Assembly (NCBI RefSeq): GCF_033807715.1
Contig: NC_084596.1
Location: 38,294,958 to 38,358,957 of the forward strand
DNA length: 64,000 nt
Direction of reading: 5' to 3'
Source: Cololabis saira
Lineage: Eukaryota > Chordata > Actinopteri > Beloniformes > Belonidae
A program made the translations under genes and the position numbers. Under the pieces are notes generated by a model. That model had not been told where the DNA came from. It searched no databases and saw only the letters and a program-made list of their open reading frames with translations. This document shows, piece after piece, positions 14,575 through 28,294 of this stretch; position 1 is the stretch's first letter; the number at the start of each line of letters is the position of its first letter.

Positions 14575-15222
14575 ATGAGCAGAGGAGCTTTACTTTCCCA
14601 ACAAATGTGTGAGAAAATAATTGGAATATTTAAAAACAAACTCTCTCAAAGAAAGATAAAAAGGGATTTCTATATTTCTCCTAGTTTCCAAACTAGACAG
14701 ACTAGATGGCACTGCATCAAAAACCAGCATTCAGCAATAACTTATAGAAACATATGGAGAATAAAAAAATACAAATGCTACTAAAAACCTTATTATGTCA
14801 AAATAAGAGGCGACACTGAGGACAGTCGCTCACTGGAAACATGTATTTTAGTCAGACGACTCAGTCTGGACCAACCCCAATGAAAGACAGCCCGGTCTGT
14901 TATCAGCAACCAGTCCCAAAGCCACACTCGGTGATGCAGCTGTATCAGTGTCCTCACAGCAGCATCCTGGTGGCGCCAGCATTCTTTGTAGAAAACCACA
15001 TTGACATTTTAGATCAACATGTGTTCCCTTCAAGACCACAACTTTTTCTACGATGTCCATGCATTTTTCATCAAGACAATGCAAGTATGCAAAGATTGGA
15101 GTCTCCACACGTTACGCAGGCATAGCTGAGGGAGAGGACGGCACAGGTACTGGACTGACCTGCCGTGCTCTGTCCTAAATAGAGCATGCATTGAGAAGTA
15201 TGAAACAAAAGCACAACACCAC
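14575..15222 (+). pseudogene. Tc1-like transposase, degraded
   Basis: Reading begins with ATG-SRGALLS and KIIGIFKNKLSQRKI, matching the N-terminal helix-turn-helix of a widespread fish Tc1 transposase. HCIKN follows, and then, in another frame, ILDQHVFPSRPQLF and HQDNAS, which correspond to the catalytic-domain block around the second aspartate. Large internal deletions, frameshifts and stops make it inactive. The DDE triad is incomplete. The 3' part is interrupted by the hAT element at 15223. Confidence 0.7.
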
Positions 15223-15617
15223 TAGGGCTGTTCGATTAATCGATTTTAAATCGTAATCGCGATTATGTAATTAGAACGATGTTAAAATGTGAAAATCGTA
15301 AAATCGATTTTTCACTTTTTTTTTTTTATTTATTTTTTTTATTTTTTTTTATTTTTTTTTTAACCTTGTCTGCACATATTTTTTAAAACTTTTTTTCAGC
15401 TTATTTTACAGAGTTTTGCACTTTATTCATTCATTTTTGGTTTAATAAGAGCAAAGTTTGCACTTAAAGCCCAATGGGGCAAATGTTCAATAAAAAAACA
15501 GCATATTTGAAATAATTTCTTTGCCTTTTGTCAATTCACAAAATAATCGTAATCGAAAATCGGATTTTGAGAGAAAAAAATCGAGATTTTATTTTTGGGC
15601 AAAATCGAACAGCCCTA
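15223..15617. mobile_element. hAT-type MITE (TAGGGCTGTTCGATT ends)
   Basis: A 395-bp element with inverted ends TAGGGCTGTTCGATT and AAATCGAACAGCCCTA, flanked by an exact 8-bp duplication AACACCAC (15215-15222 and 15618-15625). It has no transposase and a T-rich interior at about 15308-15362. Its layout resembles the hAT MITE at 11716, suggesting related subfamilies. It is inserted in the tail of a degraded Tc1 copy. Confidence 0.92.
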
Positions 15618-15625
15618 AACACCAC

Positions 15626-18600
15626 TGTGCTTTTGCACCACTTAATATATGTATATTTTAATAGAATGTGATAAAATAACAACGGAAGTACCGTACATCA
15701 TTGCATGATGTACTCAAACGGTTGTGAAATGGAACATTACAAAGTGTTAAAATCTTTACAGTCATGACATTTTTCATTTTCGTTTTGAATGTGTTGCAGG
15801 CCTAAAGTGCCAAAAAATAGATCATATAAAATTAAGTAGATTAGATTTCTGACCTCCACAATCCCCATTCAGATGTGTCCTTGCTCAAGACAACATTTAT
15901 TCCAATCCCTTCATTGATATATAAGTGCATGTATGACAGGATAAACACCGTCTAAGACAAATTATAGAATAAGAAAGCGCTGCATGAATGTGTGTGTTAC
16001 AAGGTGGATATGACATTCAGTGCCGAAATAGCAGGATTTAAAATTTAATGGAAAGGCACGTTTAACAACAACAAACAGTTTTCATGGGATCAAATCCTTC
16101 TGTTTGTAGTTTGTTCTCATTCAACCAAGACAATGTTCTCAAAAAAAGGACCAAACAGAAGTGTTTTCATGTCTTTATCCATCTCCATTCTTTCCTTTCT
16201 GCTTTTTCCACTTCTCTTCATTCTCCGTCCTCAGTTTGAATCACATGACAGTGTCACTTACAGATGAAGGGGGGAAGTGTGGTGTAAAACGACAGGTGAA
16301 GGTTATGCTACTTAAGTAGAAGATATGACTCCACTTTTAGCAGCAGGACACTTTTAGGGATTCACTTTCTCTTCACTTGTCAACTTTTGAGAGTCTTTGT
16401 GTTCCTTTGCCCATTTTTGGTGTCTTATTTATTTATTTTTCCCTCTTATTTATTTTTTTCCAGCATAGATGGTGAACAAACAGGTTAGCATTTACATAAA
16501 CCATTTGCATTTGTGTCATGGAGCTGCTGCAGACTTTCCTCTGCTTTAGAAATCCAATACTTTCTCTCCAAAAGCAACCTGTGAGTCGTGGGGCTCAGAT
16601 GGTTGCTTAATGTGGCCTTGGCAAGTAGTTTCTTAGAATTTTGCTGACTTTCTTCATGCAAACAGTCAACAATTTCCACAAGTGATCAATAATGTTCAGT
16701 ATAAGCAGCTGATTATAGAAAATCATAGATGGAAGAGAAACATTTATGAATGAATGATTATATTTACAAATTGCTCTTTCCTTTTCAGTAAAATGGATTT
16801 CAGATATTTCAGCATTCTGTAGCAGTTCAACATATGGGGGTTAGAGATCATCTAGTTGTCAGAGCAATGATCAATTCTTTTTCTGAAGAAAGTGTAATGG
16901 AGTGGGCACTTTTTCCTTCACAAAGTAATAATAGTAATTTCTAGAGGGCATTCTGAATGTGAGTCTCTCAGACAGCTGAAGTTCATCTTGTGTTCCTCGT
17001 GAAATGTGCACTTCTCTTTGCATTAGCATTGTTCACATTTGCACTGTTTGCAAAACTGTCCTTTCTGCTTACCCAGATACGATCGTGTCATGATTCAGTC
17101 GTATGTAACAGTCCCGCTGCCTCCTCTCATCTCTCCTTCTCGCTATCAGTCATCCCATTCGTGTGTTTGTATGTGTGCTCTATGAATACAATCCTGCATT
17201 TCCTCTGTTGATTTTGTTTTTCCACCCTGCATGAAACAGTGTGCAATTCGGCCAAGGCTTCCTAAATATACCTCAAGAACACCAGAACCACTCCTTCTCA
17301 TTTGAACGAAAAGCATCATGTTTATCCATTCTTTCATTTACTTAAAAATGAAACATGAAACATTTTCACTGTCTAATTAAAGAATTCTACTCATTGTTAT
17401 TCAGAAAGGATTAATAAAAAAGTTTCATTTTCCAAAATCTAATCAGTAACATTGCATATAATGTGATGGGAACAACAAGTCAGTGAATTGATGGAAGAAG
17501 AAATTGAATGTCTCGGTTAAAATAAATAAATAACAGTGCAGTTAGACTGTATTTAAACATCTAAGTGCTGCCGGTGATATAAACTTTTACAGTACGTCAG
17601 TAGAAAAGGAAACCTGCGGTGAGTCACCTAATAAACATTGGGACTGCATAAAAATTGCACTTCCTCCTTATTTCTTCTTGTACCCTTGTGACCTCACTAA
17701 CACTAATGTCTGATTATCATTCAGGAAAATAAATGCTGGCAGGCTTTTTTATGTATTAACAAGTAAAATCGTCTGCCCTCATTAGCTTTTAAACAGGGGT
17801 AATGGAGTTCTAGTCACATTTTTCCTGTCTAAGATTAATCTGCTAAGTCCTTTAATCTCATCATTGCATAACTTACATCAACCGTTAACAGCCTTAAACA
17901 AGCTGGGAAAGCAGCACTGGTTGAGGTCATGACATCTGTAGATTCCCGTGGGTTTAACCATTGTCTGTGGAGGATGTGCTCTGTGAACAAATCCCAGTCC
18001 AACCCCTCATCAGATAATTGTAAGCAGAGGGCTGTTCTCATCAACAGGTGTCCAAGTAAGGACCGCCCACCACTCAGCCAAAAGGCTGTCATTTGCAATC
18101 GCTTGTAACTTGAAACGAAGGGCAGTGAGTGTACCTGAATTTCGCTATGCATGCTGATGGCAAACAATTAACTTAATGCTTTCATGTCACAACAATAAAT
18201 GTTAATCACCGACAGAGCTCGAAAAACACAATCCAATCTTTCAGGGTGACCCTAACAAAGTAGTTGGATCATTGGCTTGTCTGTCAGACTTTTTCTGCAG
18301 TGAAAATGCGCTGGCCATTCACGTGCTCTGAAGGTGTGGCGTGACTTTAGTGGCTGGTCTGAAGGAAGGGGGTTGTACTTTGAAGACTTTTTAAACTCTT
18401 TTGGCTTATTTCCAACATTGCCTACCCAGCCTTTAAATGTCCAGCTTGAGCAGTTTGCGTAGCAGACAAGTCAGCAGTTACAATATTTCCCCCGCATTTC
18501 AATGTCTGCTGACGTGACTTGGACTTAAATTTCACTTCACTCGCATATTAGGTAATTTTATTTAAGGGAATAAAACCTAAAACTTAATAACTCATATTCA

Positions 18601-19025
18601 CTTTGTTAATTTGGTTGGTATTTTTGCATTTCAATCTTGTAATGTACTGTTAATTCATGAGCCAGCAGCTCTATTGAGCAATCACCATTTCACATAACAG
18701 ACCTGTGGTCAAACAATATTACTGGTAAATTTACAATTTAGTTAGCTCAAGAAATACATGCTTCGTATTTTGTAGAATACTGTGACACAATGTAATAGTG
18801 AGATTTAGTTTAGAATATAAATAAAGACCACACATCTTTAAAGCAACTGTTAGTGTAAATTTATACTTCATTACGTTTTCAGACATGCATATTGTCACCA
18901 TGTACTCATATAAACTTTGTACCGATTAACTGCTCCAACTGCATCACCCCCATCTTTTGCTCTTTGTTAGATGCTGCAGGAGACAGGACCAAACTGAATC
19001 AATCACCCTAACCTAACCACCTACA
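15626..19025. other. Intronic, no gene recognised
   Basis: About 3.4 kb of AT-rich sequence. Short open frames (the longest a 110-codon frame on the - strand at 17835-18167) show no recognisable domain and no convincing splice context. No mobile element with defined ends was found. Confidence 0.4.
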
Positions 19026-19318
19026 TACAGTGGGGAAAAAAGTGTTTAGTCAGCCACCAACTGTGCAAGTTCTCTCACTTAAAAAGATGAGAGAGGCCTG
19101 TCATGTCCATCATAGGTAACTTCAACTATGAGAGACAGAATGGGGGGAAAGAATCCAGGAAATCACATTGTAGGATTTTTACTGAATTATTTGGTAAATT
19201 CCTGGGTAAAATAAGTATTTGGTCACCTAAAAACAAGAAAGATTTCTGGCTTTCACAGAACTGTAACTTCTTCTTTAAGAGGCTCCTCTGTCCTCCACTC
19301 ATTACCTGTATTAATGGC

Positions 19319-19381
19319 ACCTGTTTTAACTGGTTATCAGTATAAAAAACACCTGTTTTAACTGGTTATCAGTATAAAAGA
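19319..19381 (+). repeat. 32-bp tandem duplication inside the Tc1-like element
   Basis: Two adjacent copies of a unit starting CACCTGTTTTAACTGGTTAT. It lies in the 5' non-coding part of the transposon, before the transposase start. Confidence 0.9.
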
Positions 19382-19423
19382 CACCTGTCCACAACCTCAA
19401 ACAGTCACACTCCAAACTCCACT

Positions 19424-20330
<907 letters not shown>

Positions 20331-20546
20331 TGAACTTTTGTTATTGACCAAATACTTATTTTCCACTATAATTTGCAAATACCTTCTTTAAAAATCAAAC
20401 AATATGATTTTCTGGATTTTCTTTTTTTATTTTGTCTCTCATAGTTGAGATATACCTGTGATGAAAATTACAGGCCTCTCTTCTCTTTTTAAGTGGGAGA
20501 ATTTGCACAACTGTTGTCTGACTAAATACTTTTTTGCCCCACTGTA

Positions 20547-21015
20547 TCTTTGAATGATACATTTTCCTGAGAATCACACACTGACCTAATCAGCCGCACT
20601 TTTTCTACAAACTGGACAGTAGCTAACACATACACACATGCCAGGTGCATAGCATGGGTCAATCATGCCTAAAATACACCTTCTGATTGGATAACTCACA
20701 TTACATAACTTTGGGTACGAAAACTATTAAATACACCCCTGTAAATTTGCTTGGCTGAGACTTCTGCAGACATTGGTGATAGCTACTTCTATTGAACCTG
20801 TTCTCCTCCTGCAGCATTTAATGAATTCACTGAGGGCAACGTTTCCTGAGCAAGGGTTGATTTTTCACTTATCTGAAAGTCATAGCAGATTTTCCCACAA
20901 CACAACACTAAGGAAAGGTTTATACTTTTTAGTTCAGGAGATCCTCCTATAGGTGAGGAGGTTGTGAAGGAATTAGTTTTAAATAGACAGCGAAGGGTGT
21001 CACACTTAGCATTAC
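20547..21015. other. Intronic, nothing recognised
   Basis: No exon, repeat end or RNA gene was recognised. Confidence 0.4.
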
Positions 21016-21475
21016 TGTTATGGTCTTGTGGTTTTGATATTGTTTTCACCTTTTGAACTCTATTTTCGTTTGTTTGGTTTAGTTTTAATCTTGTTTCCTT
21101 TCTTCATTTTGATTCTGTTATTTTGCGCTTTGCTTGACTTCATGTTTAATTTGAAACATCTTATTTTTTGCGTGTGAGTTTGACTTTCCCTGTCCTTTTA
21201 TGATTGTTGACACCTGTGTCTCATTTACTTCCCGTGTATATTATCCTGTATTCTCATTCTTCCCTGCTTGTCTATCTGTTTGTCTTCACCTCCGAGTCAT
21301 GGCTTATTGCACTTTAGCCTTTACTTTCTCCTTGTTTTGCTTGTTGTTTTTGCCTTTGTGTATTTGGTAATCATGCTTAGTACAGCTTCATTTTGTGAAA
21401 TACAGGGCTTTATTTTGTCCTTCTGCCTTTCCGGTCTCTTACACTCGGGTCCTCATCTCCTGTGATCATGATAAT
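21016..21475 (+). mobile_element. Possible degraded solo LTR (Gypsy-like)
   Basis: The tract begins TGTTATGGTCTTGTGG and is T/G-rich. It contains CACCTGTGTCTCATTTACTT, CTCCGAGTCATGGC and, near its end, CACTCGGGTCCTCATCTCCT followed by GTGATCATGA, an order I recall from teleost Gypsy-type LTRs. No second LTR, primer-binding site or clean target duplication was identified, so this stays tentative. Confidence 0.35.
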
Positions 21476-24400
21476 ACTATTTCCTGTTGTTCAAACAAAA
21501 GGTACATAAAACATTTTCATCTCTCTTCAAAATATGTCAAAACAGCAAAGGGGGCTTTGTAGGCAAATTCGGTTGTTCCCAAAGTTGAGTCCTGGGCCTA
21601 TCCTTCCTCTCTGAGGGGCCCCTGAGGATTACTTGAAGAACTTTCTTTGTCAGTCAAAACAATGATCTAAAAGACTCCTAAAAAGGCTTGAATCAGATGG
21701 ACCTCCTTTTCTTGGTTTATGAACACACTTCACCTTGAATCCAGAAGGCTTTGTCGGTTCAGACCTTCTGTCTAGGATTTAAAAAAACACTTCTTGGTGG
21801 AAGGTAAAGCATCTTCAAGAAACGAAAATAAGTAAGTGCAATTGCCTTGATTCAAGCCTTAGAGAAATGCCATGCCCTTGATGATCTTTCTCCTGCATTT
21901 GGTCCTAAATCATAAGTCATGTCATCAGTGTTTACATCACAGTATTGTAGATCTGATTCAGATTTTTCTTTAGGATTTGTAACTGAAAAAATGAAGAGTT
22001 TGAGCTGTTAAGTTTAGAGTTTAGAGTATAGCAGTTTACATTACTTTTTCTAACATTACTACGAACATATTAATTTAAAATGACAAAAACTACAACAAAA
22101 TTGATGGATTGTTTCAGGCTTGGGCCAAATCCCATTTCACCTCTTTCAACACTGGTAACCAGTGTTTCGCCCAGTCTCTCTACTGTACATATTCATACCA
22201 CAAACCTAGCTGCTTGTAAGACCTCTGAAAAAACAAAACAAGCAATATCTAGGGCATCTTAAAGAGTTTTTTTAAGGAGTCCTCGCAAAAATAGATGTAT
22301 TAGAGATGAGATGAGAACTGTAGTTATGAGTGAACAAATGACTTCAGCTCTAAACAAAGTATTGCCTTTTTTCTTTTTTCCAATTCTAAACATTACATCA
22401 ACTCAAACTCAATGATGCAATGATGGGTGGAGCTTCACTGTGAATTGTAAACACGGCTTTCAGTTTCTGTCTGCTTTTAAAATGACAAAAAAAGGAAAAA
22501 AGTCTGTCAAGCTGTACTCACAGAGATTGACAAGGATTTTGCATAACTTTCACTTCTTCGTTTGCTGAACTTTAAATAAACTGGCTGCTGATGAGACCCT
22601 GGCTAAGGGTGTAGAGGATGCGTGAGTGTGGATGTGAACGCAGGGCACTGGAGCTCAGGCTGTGGGCTTCTTCTGTGCTCAGCGACATCAGAGGCACAAA
22701 GAGCTTAGCAAGGACGGAGCAGCAGGGCAGAAAAAGGCCTGTGGCTTTGTGATGGAAACAGTCAGGAAGCAGCAGCCTGCGCTGCAGGAGACACTTGCCT
22801 GTTGAGCACAGTGTGTGTGTGAGTGAGTCTGTCTGTGTGTTTGTGTTTTCTAGCTGACCATCTCAACCTGCACGACACGAATGTGGGTCACACAATGGCC
22901 TACCACACACAAACTCACACAAGAACTGAAAGTCTTTACTGGCTGTTTGATATCTTTACCTCGTGGTTTCATAAAGGGAAACAAGAGGCAGCGACTTCTG
23001 CGTACACTCCCACTGGTTTGTGGACACCCACTGAGTTTAAATGTATGTTGAGACAGAGGAGGAGTGAGGAAGATGAAGAAAGCACAAATAAAACCACACA
23101 AACACATTTATACTTAGAATGAAACAGACACGCAAATACAATTAAGTGAAGAAAAAAACAAAAACAAGACAAATGACTGCGCTCTTTAGAAACATGTTTC
23201 ACAGTAATAAAGTGTGTGATCTGCATACTGATGCTGCGTATACTGCTCCGTCAGCAGGGATTAGGAGACCACATGCATTGCCCTCATGTTAAAATGTATT
23301 TGGAGATTTCCTGTGTTCTTGTCCTTTGGGAATGGCTTGTTATTTCACATTCAGGCTGCTGAGTGAAAACTGGAAATAATTGGAAGATCAAAATTTGTGT
23401 TCAGTAATTTGACTTTTGTATGTCAGATGTCTCTCATGCGGGGGTCATTGCTGAGGGACTGTGACTGCTCAGGTGCATTTTTCATGTACAGCTCTCAGAT
23501 ACAATTCCAATCCTGTCCCCTGAAAATTACTTTCATACTCTACTGCATATTACTACTTTTTTTTCCTTTTTTTTTTTTTCAAAGCCGGGAGAGGAATTAC
23601 ATGGTAGGTTATGTGCAGAGGCACGATTTTGTTTTGGAGTGAGTGATACCGCAGTAATGAACTGAATCTCAGTCGCCAAGAAGGAGTTGCACTCAATGTC
23701 AGGTGTTTTAAAGTGCACAAGTTTCTTGAGCTTCATATTACTGATAGGTCAATATGAATGGATAAAATATGCAAACCATAACATTCTTACCAAACTTACC
23801 TTTTATACTGACGATGGAAAAAAAAATACTGTTTTATGTTAGCATTTACCCACTTATTTTGTTTCGGAGCATGATATTCTACTTTTTACACCACTTTTAA
23901 AAGCAACTTGGTTTTTTACATGTTTTCCACACCCACAATCGGTGAGATGGCTTTTTTTTTTCTTTTCTTTCATTCACTAAATTAGGATTACGAAAACACA
24001 TTAGCTAGGTATCACATAACATTTTACCACCAAAAACTACCTCCTCCTTTTTTTTTATGTTGCCATGGTCTCTAGTGCCACAACATGAGTGTATTTAGTT
24101 ATGGGTTTATATTAGGTTTTATGAGGTTTTCTTTTTATGATATGCAGACTTTTATGCAGTGGCTGCTGTTGTTCAAGAAACTGCTGAAATTTTATGAGCA
24201 CATCATTTTTTTTTATGTCATAACCTTTTGAAAGCAGTACATTTAGTATATGTCCACCCAGTCTCCGTCCAATTATAGCTGCCTCTGGCATACGTGTTTT
24301 TATTTCCATACAGTAGGATGCCTCATTGTGTAGTTTTAAGATAAATGTGTCCACAGTGCCTCACCTTCGGTTACTATTAACAGCCCAGCAGCTGCTGATA

Positions 24401-24859
24401 GCAACGCAAACTGCTTTTGTGAGGGGACAGAGAGAAGACTAGATAGTAATTCTCATTTCAGTCTAAATTCAAACTGGCCGACTGCACTTCTTATGCATCT
24501 TTTCTATGGCATGAATACAAATAGTAGTGTGTTTTAGCCATGGGGTTTGAAGACGAAAGAAAGCTCCAATGGAATTTTCTTATTTTATTTCATTCATTTT
24601 GTGAATTTTGCTACTTGTAAGGCATTAAAGGAAAAATATGTTATTATTTCAAACAGGTGATGTCAGAAGGTGGTTGTAACGATCAGGCTTCAAAAGCAGC
24701 ATATCAATAAAAAAACTGTCTTTTGAGAAGCAAAGATGGGTGTAAAACCTGTGAATAAATGTTTGAGAAAATCTTTGAAATGATGAATGAAAACAATGTT
24801 TAGTATATTGCTTTAATGTATTTCTCTTTCTGAATACACAATATCATCAAAAAGTGAAA
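21476..24859. other. Intronic, no gene recognised
   Basis: About 3.4 kb with short simple-sequence patches, for example a TG-rich patch near 22810. No exon with recognisable similarity and no transposon ends were found. Confidence 0.4.
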
Positions 24860-25833
24860 TGCATCTGGAGGGATGTCAGTGCATAAAAAGGCAAGAGCAC
24901 AAGTCATTGTCTCCCATCCATTAGACGGCACTGCATCATTCATCCAAAGCTGAGACAGTCATATGGGCAAGGGATTAGCTTGGGAAAACCTTGGGAAGCA
25001 CAAAATTACAGTTGCAGTCACAAATGCCAGGAAAACCTTTTCTGTTGTGTAAAAAATAAGCTTCAGGTTAACCCTTGTCCAGAGGCAACATCACTGGGCT
25101 CAGAGGCACCTGAGATGGGTCATTAAATAATGGACGTGTGGTCCACAAAATTAGTATTCAAGGTAGTTTTTTTTGGAGGTAAGTATTACTGTCTTTTTGT
25201 TCTGCTGACCAAAAGCTAGGATCTATGATGGTATTCAATTTAATTCAATTTTATTTATAAAGCGTTACATTTATTACGTTGTCTTAAGTGCTTTCTAGAG
25301 ACCCAGAACATGACCCCCGATCATGATCTCCAATTATTACATAAACAATGGCAGGTAAAAACTCACCTAGTGGGAGAAAAACCTTAACCCAACCAGTGGC
25401 AAGGAAAAACTCCCGTTTAGGAGGGAAGAAACCTTGAGCAGGACCAGGCCCATAAGGGGGGGACCTCCTGCCGGAGGCCAGCTGGGCAGAGCAGAAAAAC
25501 GCAGATCAGAATGAGAGAATGAAGAACATAGAGAGGAGAGATACGGACACAACGGTTAGCTGGTGTACTACGGTAGGGGGCAGTCTCAGGGCCTGTGGCA
25601 TAGGTCATTTAAACTACACTGAAATTTTAAAGCAATATTTGGTGCCTTCAAGCTACATATTTCCAGGATCCTCCATTATTTCTCAAGTAATGCAAAACCA
25701 TATCCAATGCAGAGGATGCACAAAGCATCACTGAGGAAGTTACCACAGCCACTGGCCCCCCCTGACTCCCACACAGAACCTATAGAGGTTTTGAAATGAA
25801 AATACAATGACTAATGTTGCTACTTTTGTTGCT
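24860..25833 (+). pseudogene. Tc1-like transposase relic split by an insertion
   Basis: Two parts (about 24860-25233 and 25576-25833) resemble successive regions of one teleost Tc1-like transposase gene. The first ends in the region of the tryptophan-serine-aspartate block (GTGTGGTCCACAAAATTAG). The second continues with the region ending GAGGTTTTGAAATGAAAATA near the gene's 3' end. Frames are broken by stops and indels. Neither terminal repeat was found, so limits are approximate. Confidence 0.6.
25234..25571 (+). repeat. Teleost interspersed repeat inserted in the Tc1 relic
   Basis: About 338 bp starting TTCAATTTAATTCAATTTTA, passing through GGCAAGGAAAAACTCCCGTT and GGAAGAAACCTTGAGCAGGA and a GGCCAGCTGGGCAG block. 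This is a well-known abundant teleost repeat motif of uncertain class (SINE-like or LINE 3' end). GGTA occurs at both edges (25230-25233 and 25572-25575), and Tc1-like sequence resumes on the far side, so this is an insertion. Confidence 0.65.
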
Positions 25834-27252
25834 TTATTGAACATGTGTATGAACTGAATAACTGCTGAATCACTTTTTGTTGTTATTTCTTTAAACTACC
25901 ATTTTTCATATGATCCCCACTTTTAAACAGCTGGACATGCATTTTTGACATTACTTGCTGTTGGTATTTGGGTTTTAACAAACAAAAAAAAAACCTTGGT
26001 ACCAGGCGTCTCATCTCGGCTGCTGTGGAAGGTGCTTCGGGATTCTCCCCAAAAATAACGGTTACATCAGGGACAGGTGTAATGAATTATTCTTTTGCAC
26101 TGTGGGAGAAACTCATCATGAGTGATGTATTACCTTATCAAAAATGAAGCTGGCAGCGATTGTCGAGAATAAAGTGTATGTAGAAGGTGAAATCAAAAGA
26201 GACCTTGTCCTAAAAAATTTAATAAGTTCACATACCTGCAAGGCTCTTTGCATCAGAGTTCACATTAACCTTTAACAGGAGCCGTTTACTATTAAAAAGC
26301 GGTTTGGTTGTTAAAAATGCAAATCTGAAATGGGCGGTTTAAAAGATGCAGAAGAGAGATCTTTAGAGTCGGTGTAGTTTATGTGCAACTTTTAAGATGA
26401 GATTTATTTTATTACAATTCTGGCATTTAATCTTGTTTTTCTTTTAACTCTTCTTAGATCACTTAGAATACCAATTTTATTTAAAGAACAATTATATATG
26501 AAATAAATACTCCCAGCAAGACTGCGTGATAAACGTATTTCATAAATTCCTTTTGAGAACAATCAGATGCTCAAACTCACACACAGTTGTGCATGTGTGT
26601 GTGTTTGTGTGTGTGTGCATTTAATTTTGAAAAAGGACTGAAGATGTGGGAAGAAATCAGATCTGCACCGAGACAATAAAACATCAAAAAGGGCCTTATG
26701 TCAAAGATGATTAAGTTAGACACAACATTGATGGGATGGAAATGTGAGCAATATTTTCTTCTCATTTCATCATCAAAAGATTAAGTATTCTGAATAAAAC
26801 ACTCTCCACATGACACCCTTTACTCCTAACTCAAACACAGTTATTTAGAGAACCATGGCAAGTGGGTTCTTTCTCAATGGAAGCTCTGTCTGTCTTTTTT
26901 TCTTTGATGAACTTTAAGAATAAGAGGATCCTCTTTGAGCTGAAGCTTTAGAAGAAGGTAGTTCACATTGACGCTTTAAAAACTACTGCTTTTATAGATG
27001 CTGTCCTCTTTACTCCCAGTGCGGTTTACGGGTTTCTATTGACTTTTTTTCTGTACTAATCTTTTTTTCAAATAAGTCAGATTTTTTTATGTCCTATTTG
27101 TCTTATGAGACAAAAACTTGTGCTTATTAGACTGTTTGTTTTATTTCTCTGCATCTGACAAACTGAGATCTGGTTCTGATATAAACTCAGAAAGCTGTTC
27201 CCTTAAACATTTTTAAAACAAATTACTTGCGAAAAATAATTGCAATTAAGCC
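25834..27252. other. Intronic, no gene recognised
   Basis: AT-rich with a short (TG)-rich patch near 26590-26620. No exon or defined repeat was recognised. Confidence 0.4.
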
Positions 27253-27255
27253 TTA

Positions 27256-28291
27256 CCCTGGATTCACAGGGTAAGGCGTCGTCCAAGGCGTCAATTTGAA
27301 GTTGAAAAATCTGAACTTTATGCAAATGAGCAGTTGCGACGCCGAGGCAGCGTCCAATCACAGACCGGGATTCCCGAAGCGAGAAGCCTCAATGCAGATT
27401 GTACTTTCGTGTACACACAAACGTACACTCATTCACATGCATACATGAGCAGAGCTGTGCACTAACAAACTTATTTTATCAGGAATTAATATATTTCATC
27501 CAGCAAACTGTCATTTTTGCTGATTTGACTGCCGTTTTTACCTGAACTGCTCATGTGAAACACGTATCTGATGGTTGAGGAGCTGGATGGTCCCAACGAT
27601 TTTATTTGCTACATCAATCCACGCAAAACAATTAAAAACCGTGCTTATTAATCGCAAAACACAGTTTAAACAATATGACCAAATCCGCTCCGACCCGGTG
27701 TGTCAGTGTTCACCGCAGACAGACTGCAGCTTCACCGGGACCAACGGCTCGCTGACGGTTGCTGTTGATCCAGGACCAAATTTGTTAAAGAGCATCAAAT
27801 TCACTCTTATCTACGCGGAAATAACGCTAAAATATAAAGAAGGCTTCCCAAAGTGTGATCCATGGTAAAATAGGAAACTGAAGATGTGCAAGCTATATAT
27901 AGATATATGTAGACCAGGGTTCTCCAACCCTGGTCCTGGAGAGCACCTATCCAGCATGTTTTAGGTGTCTCCCTGCATGAACACACCTGATTCTAATCAA
28001 TGGTCGTCATTAACTTGTAATCAAGGTCTGGACAGTTGTGTTGTTGACACAGCTCCTTGTATCATGGTGTGCTGAAGCAGGGAAATATCTAAAACATGCT
28101 GGATAGGTGCTCTCCAGGACCAGGGTTGGAGACCCCTGATGTAGACTATATGCACTTTGTTCCCTCCAGTTCTGCAGCGCAGCTTGAAAGCCCCGCCCAC
28201 TGCAGGCGTCAACAGACTTTCAGTGTGAATCTACCAAGCAGCGCGATGCAGGCGTCAGGTGATTTCTGACGCTTTCGGTGTGAATCCACCA
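27256..28291. mobile_element. PIF/Harbinger-like non-autonomous element
   Basis: Bounded by TTA at 27253-27255 and 28292-28294, matching the 3-bp TWA duplication of PIF/Harbinger elements. The ends share an inverted core: CCCTGGATTCACAGGG at the left, and the reverse complement of the right end reading TGGTGGATTCACACCG. Both are followed by GGCGTC- or GCGTC-type sequence. The first three end bases do not match, so the call is moderate. No transposase was recognised. Without the nested hAT element it would be about 0.8 kb. Confidence 0.6.
27915..28138. mobile_element. hAT-type MITE nested in the Harbinger-like element
   Basis: A 224-bp foldback-type element with long inverted ends (CAGGGTTCTCCAACCCTGG at the left, CCAGGGTTGGAGACCCCTG at the right), flanked by an exact 8-bp duplication ATGTAGAC (27907-27914 and 28139-28146). 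The arms extend over about 50 bases. The intact duplication inside another element shows it inserted later. Confidence 0.93.
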
Positions 28292-28294
28292 TTA

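Noticed and set aside
17835..18167. 110-codon - strand frame
   Set aside because: No domain, no conserved motif and no splice support.
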